A DNA stretch of 64,000 bases from Metaphire vulgaris (lineage: Eukaryota; Annelida; Clitellata; Crassiclitellata; Megascolecidae). Position 1 is the stretch's first letter, and each line of letters opens with the position of its first letter. This document shows positions 45,000 through 60,600 of this stretch, one piece after another. Below the pieces are notes generated by a model. That model searched no databases. It worked only from the letters and a program-made list of their open reading frames with translations, and was not told where the DNA came from. The stretch lies in NCBI GenBank assembly GCA_018105865.1, contig CM030834.1:24557900-24621899 (forward strand), read 5' to 3'. A program made the position numbers and the translations under genes.

Positions 45000-45254
45000 T
45001 AAAGCCTAATTAACACTATTCGTACAAGACAAAAGAAGTGGATAGGTCATGTACTAAGAGAAGAATCAAACCTACTATGAGAAGTACAAGAAGGAAAGAT
45101 GAATGGGAAAGCACAGAAAGGGCGACCAAGAACATCGATGTTGGAGTGGATGTTCGACACTACGGAAAAAAACAAGTATTCAGCCCTGAAGATAAAAGCT
45201 CAAGATAGAGAGGAGTGCGACGCTGGAGTATGGAACCTGTCTTTGGACAGAGCA

Positions 45255-45262
<8 letters not shown>
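45000..45262 (+). mobile_element. LINE ORF2 C-terminal fragment
   Basis: Translation TIRTRQKKWIGHVLREESNL, a stop, then GKAQKGRPRTSMLEWMFDTT and KIKAQDREE: the 3' end of a non-LTR retrotransposon ORF2, decayed. Followed directly by (AAT)n and (GAT)n at 45,261-45,333, a common LINE tail. Confidence 0.8.
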
Positions 45263-45334
<72 letters not shown>

Positions 45335-45839
45335 TTGACTACGACGACGATGATGAATCAGACAGACAGACAGATATATTCTCAAGTGACACTGCATCAA
45401 TCATCATTAAAGGCAATGAATGAATCAGCATTTTTAAAAAAACGTTTATCGTCAGCATATAAAATGATAATCTGCAGAGAAATTGGAGTGGCGTTGTAGG
45501 CCTATATATACTGTGACCCAATAAAAACATTATTCATAGAAGACAAAATATAGCCTAATTGTGACCAGCCAGGAGAGCAGTTTCAGTTGAATGAAATTTT
45601 CGATATGCAGATTGTTCAGATAATAAAAGATTGTGCCGTGAAAAGTGTACATTTACATGTATTCGACTTAGGTTAATACATAGACTGAAAGCAAAAAATA
45701 GCCACACAAGCACCAATTTGTATGAGAAAAATATGGAACAACATTCATTTTATTATTTACCATAGTTAGTTGTCAATTGACCTAGGCCTATACTTGGTGT
45801 TGTGCGACTGGTTCCCATCAGAATACCAAAGTCAAGTTT

Positions 45840-46115
45840 TGCGCAGTTAGTACTTGGATGGTGATCACCTCGGGATCTAGTCGTGGTGCCAACGGCCAAA
45901 CAAGCCGCTCATTGCTAATGGCGTCGATAAATTGATAGCAGCGCCGAGCTGCAAAGGTAAAACGCGGGTCTAGAGACAGTAAAGGCAACCTAATGACAAT
46001 TAATTGCGTAAACCACCAGCGTCACTGTTTGCCTAGTATAAACCGGATATCAGCACCGGTCCCTACGCCCGTTCTAGTATGGGACTACCTTTAGCCTTTA
46101 CTTAGTTGGCAAGTA
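45840..46115. repeat. SINE-like repeat, copy 3 (divergent)
   Basis: Ends with ATCAGCACCGGTCCCTACGC and CTTTAGCCTTTACTT, matching the tails of the copies at 13,930 and 15,125. The head differs. Confidence 0.5.
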
Positions 46116-46673
46116 TCTGGTATTGGTAATTTTCAAGTATTTGTGTTTTTCATCAAAAGATTCAACATGCTGTAAGAGGTCAATTGACAAAAATTACAGC
46201 AAAAATAGAAATTGTTTTGAAGTAATGAAGAATGAAGATATTATTAGAATAAAATGACTATCAATGCATAGGCTACAACAGAATTAAAATCACAAGAGAT
46301 CCTGTTTTAAGTAAACAAGCGGCATTCACATGTTAGGCATGTGTAAATGCAAAATTTATAAATGCAGTCATTGATATTAAGTAAAATCTAACTAAACTTA
46401 TTCTTTGGTAGAAATCTCAAGATTTTAGCGCATGAACTTGTATAAAACAATTAATGTTGCATCTCTGATTATAAGAAATCTAAGCACAGTGAAGTTAGGC
46501 AGCATTAGCACAGCAATTGTGCTACTGCATCACTGACACCTTTTGTGGGTTATAGTTGGAGTCAGTTCTGTTCAGGGTTGCCTTGAGTTTCTTGTTAGTC
46601 AATAAGTACTTGAATGGAAGTTACTTGAAGCAAGAGTTGGCAGAGTCAGAAGATTAACGGCCGTGAACCAACG

Positions 46674-47094
46674 TCATTTCCCAACTCCCAACTGATCAAT
46701 GCATCTGATATTCTTCTGCATCTGAGAGAGACTCACTGCCGACAATTCATTGCACTCAGCTTGCAAGACATTGGGCTCACCACTTGTGATATGATGAGCG
46801 TCAAAACAAAAGTAATCGAATGCTAGTTCCGGTTTCATCATGGTTGGAGATTTGAGAGCAAATGAATGATTGAGAGGAGTTGTTGAATGATCTTCCAGCT
46901 CCTCTTCCTTCGACTCTTGTTCAACTTTTTCTAAATCAGAATTTTGCTGCAATCTGCTGTCTTTTGTTCTTGTAAAGTAGTGAGACACTTGGTAGAATTT
47001 AGAACCTAGATCAGGAAGGAGATATTCTATTATGTCGTCAAATGTTGGTCGCTCATCTGAGTGTCTGCGCCAACACATAGACATCAGTTTTGCT
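46674..47094 (-). CDS. INSR: InR: last kinase exon and C tail
   Basis: 140 codons including the stop at 46,674-46,676. Ends the kinase with [20 protein letters not shown] and continues about 110 residues, acidic near [12 protein letters not shown]. The tail has no YxxM and no NPxY, so PI3K recruitment would rely on adaptors bound at the juxtamembrane NPEY. Confidence 0.95.
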
Positions 47095-50000
47095 CTGAAG
47101 CATTCAATTGGAAAAACAAGTTTTAGCCAAACTAAAACAAAGAACCAAATGAATTGACCTGGTAACAATAGAATCTGCATTACTAAAATTAAACTTAAAA
47201 AAACACATTTATTTTAATTTCTGTTCAATGCTTGTCCATTATATTTGTAACTACTTTACAAATGAGCTGACTTACAGTTTCTCTGGACATCCTTCAGGGA
47301 TGGCCATTTTCCCTCCATTTATGATGAAGTGAAGGACTTCTTCATTTGAAAGACCTTGATACGGCTGAGTTGCCAAGGTCACCATTTCCCAAATAACAAC
47401 TCCATAAGACCTTCAAGGTGAGAAATGAGAAAGGATGCTCTCACCAGTATATCAATGACTGTCATGCAAATTGTCTTTTAACCACTAGCAGTGGCGGTTC
47501 CAAGAACTCTTGGTCAGGGTCGGATGCAATGGATTTCTAGGCAGATCCCGCCAATTGTCAACGGAATTATAATATGTAAACAATTTAGAAGAAATCTGTA
47601 GATTTGATTTATAAAATATAATGTTCAGAATTGACAATGTACATGTAGACAAGCCATTTTAGTCTGGTTGTACAAAGTCATAGTGCAGAATCGAGTTTTC
47701 TATTGCTGGAAGCGAATTTGTCGATGACATTGTCTATGGATATGTCCATATCTTTGTGTATGATCATCTTCCATTGAAGACGCAGTTTTGGTGGGCCGGT
47801 GGGAGGGGGATTGCATCGCCAGTCATCCCCAACGTGGAACCGCCCCTGACCACTAATTTACCGGTAGATATAAATGTGCCTACAGCTACAATTGTTTTAT
47901 TCATGTACAACCATACATATGACCCTTAAAATTTACAAAGCACTCTACTTCCCGTGGTCGTCCTCATAGAGATGCCTATAGTGCATTAAGCTAAGCCTAC
48001 ACATAGGTGCAAAACAATACAGTTTTCTCAGTGTTACAATACAGCAACTTTGATCATGCTTTGGAACTGAACATAGAAGAATCATCTGCAGGTCTGTTAT
48101 ATCGGCAACTCCTTTACCAGTCATTTATTTGTAATGCAATGTAAAATGGATGCACATGTGAGTTGTGGTCAGTAAAGGGCCTAAATAGACAGTGAAAATT
48201 TATTCAGCATTTGATAAAAATGCTAACAAATTTCATGCAAATGTCCGAAATAATTGCAGCAGGACTCTTCTCAATAATGAAAGAGGCAAATATTGATCCA
48301 AATATTCATCTACAATGATATTTTAATGCAAAAGATTCAGCACAGTGAATTGCAAATCGTATTATGAAGGAAATCAACCAGATGTCAGAATGTGTTGTGA
48401 AGATGCCATCCTTGAGTGACTCCGGTGCCATCCAGCGCACCGGCAACAGTCCTTTGCTTTTTTTTCGGTAGTATTCAGTTGCATAGATATCACGTGTCAG
48501 ACCAAAATCTGTACAGGATTCAAAAATATTTCCCTGTATAAACATTGATGGCTATAAATAGACTTTTGTCAATCACACAACACTGACTTCAATTGAGAGA
48601 CCTTGGGTAAATATTTCCAGCATATTCTTCTCTTTAAGAAGCATTACTATTATTCGTTAACTTCTATAGCAGCAATTCTAATATGTGGTAGTCCAAATGC
48701 ATGTCATAAAAGACCTGGCCAATTCCAGAGATCAGTCAGAGTGGGAGTGGGGGAGCAGTAAGGCAGACGATGAAAAAAGAGAATCAGAAAGAAACATAAC
48801 CCTAACCATAGATTCAATATAACTATAGCATTATTGCAAGACAAAATCACACTAAAAACTGTCTGTCTTGATTTCATAATGTAGCCAAGGTACAGCAGGC
48901 AATGGCATTTGCATAAAGCAAATAGTGCCAGCTGATGCTAGTATGGACCAAATTAATTAATTTATATTCTAGACAAAGCAATGGTCTGCAGTAGCTATTA
49001 AACTAATGTCTGAAACGGCAATAGATTGAGCGACAGTAGATGCTTAATTTCAATATTGAATTCTAATGATAAAAAATAAATTCAAATCTAGTGAAAGTAC
49101 ACTTATATAACAGAATATATGATGTTAATATTCATGAGTAAGACTAGAAATTTCTCCAGCACAGTAGCGAAAATTTACAATTTAAAGCAAAATCAAGCAG
49201 TTCAAAATGTTCAGCGGGCGCTGACTCGCTGCCTGCCTCCCATAGACCCATACACAGATGTTACAGAAATGAGTGATTTAATGTAAAAAATATAAAACTA
49301 TAAAAGCATTGAAATAGTAAACAAAACAGGCAAATAGTTCTGTAATCAAACAAATTAACCTCCAATCTTGACAGTTTTTTCATCCGAAACCATGCAGTTG
49401 CGAGCCGCCAAATCCCTATGAACGAACTTCTTGGATGCAAGATAAGTCATTCCATCAGCTATTTCGGCGGCCATTTGTATTGTCTGCCTTAAAGTTGGAG
49501 GTCGGCGACCTTTATTGTCCTAGGTCAAAAAAGACAATTTTAGACCAGCACATGGACAGTATTTGGACTTTCACAGCTTTTATTAGAATTCAACTGCAGA
49601 GAACTGGGTTTCAGTCAGAAGAATCACTCTGATGCACAACAATTTTAATAATTTACTGACGAAAGAATTATCTCGCCGGAAAGCATAAAATTATGAACTC
49701 CAGTCGAAATGATTCTTCTGGAGATTTTGATAACGGAGGAAAACAGATCATAAAATACAAAACAAGGAAAATACCGGATCGTCAGGACGACACAGCCGTA
49801 GAAAGGTCTTGAGGTCACCATTTGCCATCAGCTCCATAATAACGAGACTTGGGTGTCCTTTGGATACTATGCCCAAGAGCTTCACAACATGATAACTGTC
49901 AAATGCTCTAGATACAAATCCAGAAACCTTTGAATAGTTATGATCAACAACCACATCAGATGCTCATTTACAGATTCCTTTAAAGCAGCACAATCAAAAA

Positions 50001-50465
50001 CATTTAAATAAAACTAACTACTTTTAAGCTAAATCCCTTACAGAGATTGTCAGTTAGCCTAAACAGTGAAGAAAGAATCAAGGATCAACCGATCAACCAT
50101 CAATCAATCAAAACTTTGTTTACACAATTATAACAGTGCAATGAGGGAACGCCATCCAGCACACCAGCAACAGCCATTTGCTTTTCTATTCAATTGCATA
50201 GATATCACATATCATACTGAAATGAGATCTTCACAGGACAATGAAGTACTGAGGGAATTATAGGGTTAGGGGTTATTGGGTTATTAGGGGATATTGGACA
50301 GTTTCACAAGCGATTATCATTGATTAGCGCAGCAAATGGAGGACATATTGAACATGACTTTGACCGAAATTTCTTACACTTTAAGAAAATCCTGAAATTT
50401 TACAGTTTGTTCAATGTTATATTAAATGCCAGACCTAAATGTGACTAGTCCGGTTTTTTGTGCCA

Positions 50466-50553
<88 letters not shown>

Positions 50554-53500
50554 AGTGCATGTTCATGCAAAGTGCAAATGTGTATTTGTATTGTCTGTGC
50601 TGTGTTGTCAATTTTTCTGAACATACTGTATATTCTAAAACTTTTTAGTTTGAAAGACACTCACTTCATCACAGAAGCTTCTTGTAGAAATGCAATTCTG
50701 TCTCTAAGAGTTGCCGTTTCATTGACTGTCTAATAAGCAAACAAATCAATCACAAGTCAAAAGACGCATCCTAAATTATTTTCTCACAATTGAGAAAACC
50801 CCAATTAAATTCAATTGCAACTGATATACCATTCTGGTCTTTGGCTAAGTGAGAACCTTTGATATTACTCAAACTCAGAAATGTAGTTAAGCTATTCGAT
50901 TATTTTTTCGCAATGCACACAGAACAATATTTCAAAATATTTCCGATTAATTTTGTATTTGGCATTAGATCTACATAACTGATTATGCATCTTTTAATTT
51001 TCTGTTAAGGTGTGGTCCTTTTAGCGCCGTACTGACGGTACTTGGTTTGGATTTTGAGGGCGGCCGCTTCATTGTCCGAACTCGTCTGCGCTTCAAGTGT
51101 CACTTTCTTAATAGCGACTATTTAGAAAAAGTAAAATCCTTTGTCTCTTTAACAGAAAGAATTATTAAAATCAGAGATTCATGAGAAAAACTGACAAGGA
51201 ATTTGCAGCACACATGAATTTTAAAATAATTTCAGCTTATTCAAAGCACCTTCACTGCCACGTGAAGTGCCTCCTGCTCATTTTCAGCTGATGGAAGATA
51301 TAGACCGTGATAAACCATTCCAAAGGAACCTTGTCCAAAAGCTTCTAGAATTGTTACCTGGTCACGTTCAACCTCCCAATCATCAATTTCGTACACTGGC
51401 AAAATGCATAAAGAGCAAAAAGCACAAATAAACAATTAGCACTTTAAATTGCAACACCTTGATGAAAATTATTCATAATCAATTGTAGAAGACTTGAATC
51501 AACTCTCCTTGAATGATAGAACTAAGCAAAATCCTTTGTATTTATACAGTACATTATAAAAAGTAGCATTGCTGTGGACTGTTTATCCAAGATCTTAAAT
51601 CTAAATTGAGAATAGCTCCACTGGAAATGCAGTGGTCAGTGCAGGTTCAAGGGTCTGATTGTAGCTGTGGACATATCATATACCGGTACATAAACAGCCT
51701 CAAATCAAAATTCACATTCCAAGTTCATTCACCGAGTCAAACTACTGCACAAAACACATAACACTAATTGGATGCTTTGAGCTTCGTTGGTAAAATATGT
51801 CTAAAGTAAAAATAATCGATCTCTTTATTCTAATCCAAATCAATCTACGGTAGTAACATCAATGGCTGTGTTATGGCAATGCTAGGAGCATCAGAAAGTA
51901 GTTATGAGATTGATTATTCAGCATTTTGCATTTCAAATATTCATATTAAATCGTACTAATCAACTGCTAAATGACATCAAAATACGACAGTTCAACTGCA
52001 TCTATGTTACAAACATTCAGTGCTGTCATTAGTCAGAATTAATATGGCCTGAGAATTAAGTTAAAACTTACAATCATCTGGATTTATGTACTCAGGATTA
52101 TAAGAAACAACTTCGGGATAAAGAAAAGAACTTCTGTCAAGTAACAACATCATAAACCACAACTAATATTTACATCTGATACACAAGCAGGGCACGATCT
52201 GTAGGGGGGAAGGGGGAATTTCCCCCCTGCCTAACTGCATCCCCCCTACTGCTACATCCCCCACAACTGCATCCCACAATGCTACATTTCCCCAACAACT
52301 ACATCCCCCAAGCTCGACATATCCCCACTGCTCCATGTCACAAATAGCACCCTGTACACAAGAATAAATCATGAACACATGCACTCCAAAAAACATTCCC
52401 AGACTTATCAACGTACTTCTAAATTTATCAGAGACAGAAACAATTCAATTGTTTCTTTTTTATACAAGCAATATATAAAACCAATAGTCCTAAATAAACT
52501 CAAGCTCTCTTGAGAGCAGAAACAGCTATGCAGCACATGACAGAAGTATTTACTGAATCTTTTAATAAGCTTTACTAAAAAAATACCAATTCTAAAATTA
52601 TCAGACATTCAAAGAGTAGACAATAAGAAGGCTTTGAAGCATTTAAAAAAGAAATACAAAGGTTCAACAAGATAATCTTGAAGCTTTCTCTCAAAGACTA
52701 ATGGCTGAAGCTGTTTGCCTTTTAAAAGATTCACGAATGTGTTAAAGCAATCTCTCACCTTTTCACCTTAGCTACATAAAATGCCAAAATTATCAGAAGA
52801 ATCGGAATTAAAGCAACTAATCCCAGCAAATAATGAATGTCACCAGCCTTTGTTTCTACAAATGAATGCATTCTACTAAATGCTTATTCATCAGAAGGCA
52901 GTGATAGAATAACATTGAGCTGTAAAATTAGGAGATTACCATATGATAAACACCTATCTCCATCAAACGCAACGATGAATTTTTAACAACCAATTAAAGT
53001 ACTTCATCCAATCAGAATTTGGAAAACCGAATCAAAAGCAGCAGCTGAAATGAACATACGAGGTTGGTTGATTATTAAGTAATGAAAATCAGTCCATGAG
53101 CCATTTCCCGCAAGAGAAAGTGATCGAATTCTAAAAGACCAGTTGCCAGATGACAGCACTTTGCTGATGCTCATCCCTTTCAGCTTTTCATATTGAAGAT
53201 ATGTGATGCAAAATACATCAGGTTTGTACTACAGGCAAAAACAAAGAAATAAAAATGGTTAAATGGTTAAAACAACACCTGAGATATGAATACCATTTAC
53301 TAACATGCCTGCATCTTCACAAACTTGTATGACAGACAATAAACGTCTAAACCTTACTAAAATTGATCTTCCTTTGCAAATGAGGAAATGAAAGAGAACA
53401 TCTAATCAATCTCTCTGATCTGCTTTCATTTGGGCAATTTTTTGCCCAAAGGTACAAGTCTCAACAGGATCTCTGTGCAATTTCATTTGGTCTGAACGAA

Positions 53501-56500
53501 GCTGGTGTGCGCCGTTATGTGCACATTTGCGACCTGCATAGAATTGAATAGGTCTAACTTTTGCTGCAGTCTCTTTCACACGAATCGCATGTGTACTCTG
53601 AGTTCTCATAGGAATTTCAAAGCCTTGTCTTTAACAGCTTAAAAGAATTCCGAATTCTTCAGCTCTCATACAACCCTTTAACAACTGCTTTCAAATCACT
53701 TCACTGGTTGCCAATCAAACTACAGATTTCAAAACCAGTCTTCTACTCCATAAGGTGCAATATGCCAACTAGCCATCATAGTTCTCTACATATCAGTCAG
53801 AAATGCAAAGACTTCATAAGCTCTCTAGATGCAGTAACTTTTCAAATACCATTGACTCACACCGCACTTGACAAGTTTCTATGCCAAACTTTTCAGCTTC
53901 AAGATCTAGAATGTGTAATTCTATCTCAATGTCTAATTCCTCTGCTGAGTCTCTGCTAAGCATACTGTTTTGACCTTGCACTTTGTCAAGGTTGATATCA
54001 AGAAAGAGATATTGTACTTGTACTGTTTTCACATGTTTTTTCTTCATCTGTCCTTCTGAGCCAGACAACGGCAGGCTGATATTGCAGATTCTAACCCTTT
54101 TAGATTGTAATTTTACTTCATAACAACCAATAAACAATGCAAAATGATTGATTAAAATGCCAGTTTAGAAGTGGCTTTAGAGAAATTGTTAGAAAAGAGC
54201 AAATACAATAGACAGAACTTAATGGCAGAATGGTCATCAGGCACAAACAGTTAATAAGACAGTATTTCCAATTTACCTAATTAACAGAACCAAACACTAA
54301 AAAACAAAATATTTTACAAATATAATGTAAAAACAGCAGACGGATTTCTCACATCTTTGATGTCAACTTGTGACAGCTCAATTTCAAATGCTACAATAAT
54401 TGCATTGGGATTTCGAGGAGTGGACCAATGTATCCACGTTGTGCCAGAAATATGAGACAGTGACACATTTGCTTCATCGACATTGTCAGCGGAATCTTTA
54501 GATTCACAAAAAACAAACATCATAAACTGTTTGTTCTGTCACAGTTCTAACTGCAATGAATAACAAGCATATAAGCTCTCAAGGGTTCAAATTCAAGTTA
54601 CTCAATTGAAAAAGGTATTAGTTTACACTGAAAAACTGTCCAATGATTATGATGAACAGTCATTATTGATATAAGAGTTGTAACTGAAATATAAATAGAC
54701 AGTTATAATTATAGATTAATGGTGTTAGAGTATTGATAAGAATTGGAGGCTAAGATCTGGATTGAACTAATTTTATATTTAACCAATTTAATTTATATTT
54801 AACCAATTTAACCAAAATAAAACCAATAAAATTAGGGAGTTAAGAAGCTTTAATTTTTCTTGATTTTGTGGAATTAATTCAAAGATTTTTGTAAAACTCA
54901 TTTCACTGCCGATGCTTTCCACAGCACCATGACATCCAGGTGCGCGTAATGTGTACATAGCTATGGCCAACATAGAAATGTATTGGCTTCATCAAAAGAA
55001 ATGATCTAAAAGTAGATTGTTTTGAGACTAATGCTGTTGATATATGTTATTACCATCAGCTAAGGTACGGGCAACTATTACTGCTGGCATACTGCACAGA
55101 TGTTCTGCCATGCTTGAATTCTCTGGATTTCCTTGACAGGCAATAATCTGCAACAGCAAATCCTAGACCTAAATAAATTATATTACCAATAACATTGCTT
55201 TCAGTCAATAACAAAACATATTTACAAAACACAGGTGAATTTCAATTTCTATTAAAAATGAACCTCTCCATCAGCCAAATCACCTGATGAGCAAATCAGC
55301 AACCAATCACAACCAACTTTTTTTAGCACCACTTGCATAAAGCACTGAGCATCCATAAATGTTGAGTAGTTCAAAGGCTAAGATTCAGGTAGTTGGTCTA
55401 ATAAAACCTCCAAATTAAATGCTTATCAATGAAAGAAATGGACAAATGATTCTCTGGACAAATTAATCTACCAGAGTTAACTCAACCTCTGCACAATAGG
55501 ACTCATTCATAGCCGACTATGGTGTCACAATGTTTTAACTGAATTCAACTGAGAAGAGCTAGTCGCAGCTGTGTATTAATTACAGCAACACAGCAACATT
55601 GACCACCTTTCAACACAGAATTTTAACCATTGCTACTCTGATGCATTACACTATAAACTACCTCAATGAAGATTTCCTCAAAAGGCCTCAGACCAGAAAT
55701 AACAACAAATGTGTTTTCCAGGACAATCACTGAACGATTGGCTCTGCTGAGGGCAGTGGAGGCCACTGTCGTCTCCTTGGAAAAGGTGTCCTCCGAGTGG
55801 ACTGGTTCAGTTGATGAGGATAGAATCAGACGGGTGGCATCCGTGGTGGTAACCGTAACAGTGTCTACTTGTGTCAGGTCAGCATTCATAGAAACACCAT
55901 CTGAGCCAATTTCATTGTACCTACAGAATTCAATAATTAAAACCAAAGGCATGACTTCACAAAAACCAATAAAAGCTAACTTTTAACTGACATAATAACA
56001 GTTGTACCAAAATAATACACTTAAAAGCATGTTTTATAAAATGCTAAAATAACCATTCCACAAAACCAATGCCACATTTTGAAACATTTCAATCTAACCT
56101 CAACAGTCCAATTTTTCAAAAAATTCAATCATCATCACCATACTCAGTATTAACTGAAGACGTTTTTCAATATCACAAAAAGTCAGAAGACATAATTTTA
56201 ATGATTAAACTTAATGATGCAAACCTGACACTGTCCTTGAAGAAGAGGTTATCTTGAAGATAATGATCCATAGCAATTTCAAACTTATTTTCCATATCAT
56301 TAAACTCTTTCTCATCAAACTTCTTCTGAGGTTGTACACATTGACAGCATTCATGTGCTGAGTAAGTAGTCATCGAGGAAGTAACAGTCTGATGCAGACC
56401 ATGCTTCTGCTGCGTTCTCTGATGGTTCTTATAGAGTCCACCTGTTAACATAGAGCAACAAATCACAAATCACAATTTATATTTAAAGGCACAGTTGATT

Positions 56501-56746
56501 CAGAATACAACAACATTTACCTCAGGCATTTCATAAGAAACTACAGTACACCATTTCATTTCCTTAAACTTCTAATACTCCTGCTACATCATTGAAGAAT
56601 TCTTGTAATCTAAATGCATGGAAAGTCACACTGGAATTCAAAATGAAAACAATATGACGACTCATTTCTAATAAACACCCAGTGATTTGTTTAACTCAGA
56701 TGGAATTTAAACAACTATATAAACAATAATTATTTTTGTTATTAGT

Positions 56747-56829
<83 letters not shown>

Positions 56830-57625
56830 TTTTTATCACATCAGTTCTAATACTTTAACATTATCAATCGATGGTACCACCACCAAATCCATTCACAAAA
56901 GACCAGGTCATTCCAGAGTTCGGAGTGGGAAGCAGCAAGGCAGAAGTAAGATAAAGTGAAAAAAGAATCAACCACCAAAAATATATTCACATCAAAGAAT
57001 ATGCAAACAGTTGCAGAAAGTGTCACTTAGTCACAACATAAACATTTAATACTAGAAACCCTTTTTGCAGTAATCTCGCAGTTCATATTTTGCATGATCC
57101 ACTTTGATCATTGACCAATAGACGATGTAATGAGTAATAAGCCCATTTGGTTTGTCTGGTGGAGACCAAGTGAGTGACAGTTCCGTAGAACTCAAAGACT
57201 CTGATTTCAAGTTTCTTATAACTGAAGGAGCTAAAAATGTAACAAAACTTAAATAAATAGATATAGAGACTTAGCACCTTTTAGAATCTCTCGTCTTACT
57301 GCTGTGACATAGGCTGAACAGAATATTGGCTCTCATTAAAAAGATGCCAGTCTTTAAAAAAATTAAATAGTATGAGTAATATTTATTAAGGCAAACAATA
57401 GCATAAACTTAATGGCTTTAAAACAAATAAGGAGAAAGAAATTACCCGCCATCTTAGTGGTAAAATTGCTGATCAGTGACAATGCACCATGTTTTACACC
57501 CTTCATCATATAGGCCTTAACGTAAACAATGTATCTTGTAAAAGGTTGCAAATTCAAGATCGTACAATCTGTTATATCAGGGCTGACGTCCAAAGACTTC
57601 CATCTGAAACCAGTGTATGTATTAA

Positions 57626-57656
<31 letters not shown>

Positions 57657-60600
57657 GTATATATATACAATATACATATATATATATGTTCATACATATA
57701 TTTATAAAACATATATACGAGTACATATATAACATATATACATATATAACGTATATACATATATAAAAAACATATATATATATACATATGCATATATATA
57801 TATGCATACATACATACATACATACATACATACATACATACATACATACATACATACAAAAAATCAATCAATTTCTAATGTTAGCCTTAAGACAGAAAAA
57901 AGCAAAAAATGCAAAGGGAACCTTAAATCACTTTGTCTAGGTAATTGATTTGTAAGTTTCACAAGAGAAAATATATAAAATGAAATGCAAACTCTCTTAC
58001 TCATCTCTGGCACACACTTCCTTAATGATATCGAAAGTGATGTTAAAATCTTCAGGACTGAAAAAATGACAATACAACAAAAAAACAGCAAACATTGTAT
58101 TGTTAAAAACAAAATAACATTCTTTAAAAAATCATGGTATGTTGTCATATGGCATAGGAAACAATAGCTTAAAATAAAAATGAATTTTATAAGTCTGAAT
58201 AATGGCCTATAAAGTAAAACCTGGGAGAAACAAGAATGAGAAAAGCCTGTGAAAATAAAATTCAATGCTCAAAGTAAATGGAAAAAATTTCAATGATTCA
58301 CAAACATTCAGGTTCTTCCCTAATATTTTAACTTTAATAAGCAGTAAATTATAGAATACTACTTATAAGTTTGATGGTTAGAAGCACTGACCCTACAGTA
58401 TATTAGACATCCCGGGATTCCCTAATCTCAGCCTCCAATCCAATTGTCAACTTCTATAGCACCACTTCAAATGTACAGAAGCAGCAAAAAAGGGAAACCA
58501 AATGTTGGGTATGATCAATGGGTTGGGGTATAGTTGGGATGTTAAAGCGCTTTTGTTGTGGGGCCTCAGCCTTGTTACTGCGCTATAGAAATCGTCCAAG
58601 AATGAATGAATGAATGAATGAATGAATGAATGAATGAATGAATGAATGAATGAATGAATGAATGAATGAATGATCAGTGCCGGATTAGCTTCTTTGGAGG
58701 CCTGGGGCAAACAACACAACAAAGCTTTAAAAGACCCTCAACCCTCCAAGACAAAGTTTCAAACCTCTGCCAAAAAAATTCTGAAAATTACTTTAAAAAT
58801 ATAGAAAACTTCCTTAAATATATTTATTAAAAATGAAATACATTTAGTACTGTGTTTTTATTAAAATTCGTTGTATGTGATTTAGGCCTAATAGGCTATA
58901 CACCTAATTTATTTATTTAAAAAATAATAAAAATTGAACCAGTGGACCTGGTGCAAGTGCCCCAGTTGTGCCATGGATAATACAGCGCTGGGAATGATGA
59001 AAAGGACAATAGTGAGTTGAGACAATAGACAGCAGGTAAAAAGAGAGACCACTATCACTTACACAGCTCTGTAGTTGACAACCCAACTGATGTGATAACG
59101 ACTGTCATTCAGAGCAATGTCTTCCCAACGGACTTTGGCAAAATATGCTCCAATGAAGTCTATGTACAGAGCAATGTTCTTAATCTCACCTGTCAATACG
59201 AATAAATAAAAATGTATAGACATAAAAGAATTTATTTTGACAAAATTCCACAAACTTGTGCACTAACATGTGGAGAGTGAAGGGATTTTTTAATTATCTA
59301 ATCATTAATCAAATAAACATCAAAGATCACGACACAGACTTTATTATTGAAATTAGCCCGGTACAAATCCGATCGAAAAAGCACTAGAACTTCCTCAGGA
59401 GAGCCAAGATGAATTATCTATGGAAGCGTAGTTAATGAAATGACATCTAAGAAATGAAAGACTCGATTATTGAAGTTCAGATATTGTAATCTAAGTGATT
59501 TCCGAAGTAGACAACAAACTCACAGACAGCAAGATCCCCATTTCCAGTCAATGTAATATCTGCATCTGAAGAGTTCTGTCTCTGACCGATGACTGTCAAG
59601 AAATCATGAATGATGTTCTGACAGAGTCTTGGATTATCAAAGAAAAACAGTTTTCCATTCTCAATTGTTAGATTTGGATGCAAATTCAAATTCCAGATTT
59701 CTTTGAGATTTTGGTTTCGTAGAACATGGAGGGCATATCTACAGAGGCGTAAAGTGATGAAGAAATTATTTTATTAGAAAATATGCAAGAACACAATTTT
59801 TTAAACTGATGAAACTCAAATATTATTTAAGTTTATAGTACACAGGAAATTCCACTATTTTCAAATGTCAGTCACCTTGAGCATTCTGTTCAACTGGAAA
59901 AGTCTATCATTACGGAAAGTGAGGAATGGCTCAAAGGTAACACAACCACAAATCAACATAACACACACAATACAATCAGCAATCAAAATACACCGAGTAT
60001 TGGTATTCATGTAAAAGTTCAAGTCAGCACACATCAAAATACCTTAAAATGCTATAATATCAAGGAACCTTATTTGCTGGCCTATTTATCAATAATGTCT
60101 GCAAGACCAAGAAGTTTGGTCAGAACAATTCGGATTTCTATATACCGGTACTTGTAAACAAATATTTGAATATTTGCTAAATCAAAGTGAAAGGATGATG
60201 ACTTCATGCTCACACTTTATGATACAGTCGTTTTCCCTTGATCAATCTCAGTGACTTCAAAAAATTCAGATTCATCAACGCATGGGAGTCAATCACTCGG
60301 ACATAGTCGCTAACCTCCTGGATGTCACCAAGATATTTCTCAAGGTCCATTATGTCTTAAACAAAACATACCAGGACATACAGTGAAAGTCATTTTTGAA
60401 TAATAAACAGTATTAAGTAGAATTATACCAATAAAATAGGACATAGCAAATGATGAATCACAAATAAAATATACAAAAATTATGTAACCAATCATAATAT
60501 ATACTGCATTGACATTCATCTTTCACTAGGAATAAGCAGCTACTACGGTGCCCGCTTTTAAAAGCTCTCTATGAATTCACAAGATTTTACTTACTTAATT

